NCBI RefSeq assembly: GCF_000513895.2
Contig: NZ_CP165782.1
Location: 1,302,001-1,366,000, forward strand
Length of the DNA: 64,000 nucleotides
Origin: Ensifer sp. WSM1721
Lineage (GTDB): Bacteria; Pseudomonadota; Alphaproteobacteria; Rhizobiales; Rhizobiaceae
Reading direction: 5' to 3'
Under the pieces are notes generated by a model. The model had not been told where the DNA came from and ran no database searches. It saw nothing but the letters and a program-made list of their open reading frames with translations. The stretch's first letter is position 1. Each line of letters starts with the position of its first letter. Positions 63,717 through 64,000 of this stretch are shown here, piece by piece. A program made the position numbers and the translations under genes.

Positions 63717-64000
63717 TTATGCGTCGAGTTGCCTGCGAAGGCGGCCGGCGAGATCCTGAATGAACTGCCAGGCGACGCGGCCGGATCTTGCTCCCCGCGT
63801 CGTTGCCCATTCCAGCGCTTCGGAATGAAGCGCTTCGGGCTCGACCGGTAAATTGTAGTAGCGCGCATATCCGTCGACCATGGCGAGATAGTCCTCCTGG
63901 CTGCACTTGTAAAAGCCGAGCCAGAGACCAAAGCGGTCAGACAGCGAAACCTTCTCCTCGACGGCCTCGGACGGATTGATGGCGGTCGATTGCTCGTTTT
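63717..64000 (-). CDS. DUF815 AAA+ ATP-binding protein (3' part)
   Basis: The window ends inside this leftward gene; the last 94 codons are present. The reading SLSDRFGLWLGFYKCSQEDY with LAMVDGYARYYNL after it fits the C-terminal sensor 2 region of DUF815 (COG2607) ATPases. The frame is open to the edge and has the right codon pattern. The start, Walker A and Walker B lie outside. The function of the family is not known. Confidence 0.75.
   Translation of the reverse strand, partial: NEQSTAINPSEAVEEKVSLSDRFGLWLGFYKCSQEDYLAMVDGYARYYNLPVEPEALHSEALEWATTRGARSGRVAWQFIQDLAGRLRRQLDA

Noticed and set aside
1..64000. tRNA, rRNA, CRISPR, insertion sequences, prophage
   Set aside because: No cloverleaf-like sequence, direct-repeat array, transposase or phage gene was seen in any gap or frame.

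Overview
This window is a high-GC chromosomal segment of an alphaproteobacterium of the order Rhizobiales, most likely Sinorhizobium (Ensifer). The clearest marker is exoR (42391-43197): its 268-residue product agrees closely, as I recall it, with the S. meliloti regulator of succinoglycan synthesis and motility. The rest fits: rpsB-tsf-pyrH-frr-uppS-cdsA-rseP-bamA-lpxD-fabZ-lpxA-lpxI-lpxB followed by convergent gltA, LpxI rather than LpxH, a DUF1849/EipB protein, a phasin, and several copies of a palindromic intergenic repeat that looks like the rhizobial RIME class.

Layout. 1-5200: metC, a FAD monooxygenase, a CHCC zinc-finger protein, an alpha/beta hydrolase, cysE and a DUF3126 protein. 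5300-8900: a phasin with a recognisable promoter and operator candidate, then clpS-clpA. 8950-10045: an azlC-azlD-type branched-chain amino acid exporter pair. 10129-13194: a composite repeat and a leftward group hinT, DUF482 acyltransferase, glycerophosphodiesterase, ridA. 13337-14152: eipB. 14381-27858: the translation, CDP-diglyceride, outer-membrane assembly and lipid A run, ended by a two-way terminator shared with gltA. 29488-36114: comEC, exbB-exbD, a divergent isoaspartyl methyltransferase-like gene and a tolC-family gene. 36342-40264: a PopZ-type polar protein and valS. 40704-45668: a FadL-type porin, exoR, xthA2 and cardiolipin synthase. 45816-49435: leftward erpA, then dgt and argS. 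49499-63662: a cell-envelope, division and chromosome run (SPOR protein, nagZ, scpA-scpB, an orphan ABC ATPase, tatABC, serS, surE-pcm, an unknown protein, a LysM lipoprotein with a degenerate LytM domain). The 3' end of a leftward DUF815 ATPase gene closes the window.

Taken together this is core chromosome. Most genes serve envelope biogenesis (BamA, RseP, Lpx enzymes, TatABC, TolC, FadL, EipB, SPOR protein, NagZ, NlpD-like lipoprotein, ExoR) and translation (RpsB, EF-Ts, RRF, ValS, ArgS, SerS). I see no prophage, insertion sequence, CRISPR array, tRNA or rRNA gene, and no secondary-metabolite or defence cluster. I did not find a clear new multi-gene system. The points most worth a second look are small: the mosaic repeats, a probable PhaR/AniA operator in the phasin promoter, loss of zinc ligands in the LytM lipoprotein, a hairpin over the lpxD ribosome-binding site, an orphan ABC ATPase, and a protein of unknown function next to the surE-pcm pair. 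Assignments come from reading the sequence and family knowledge; no database search was run.
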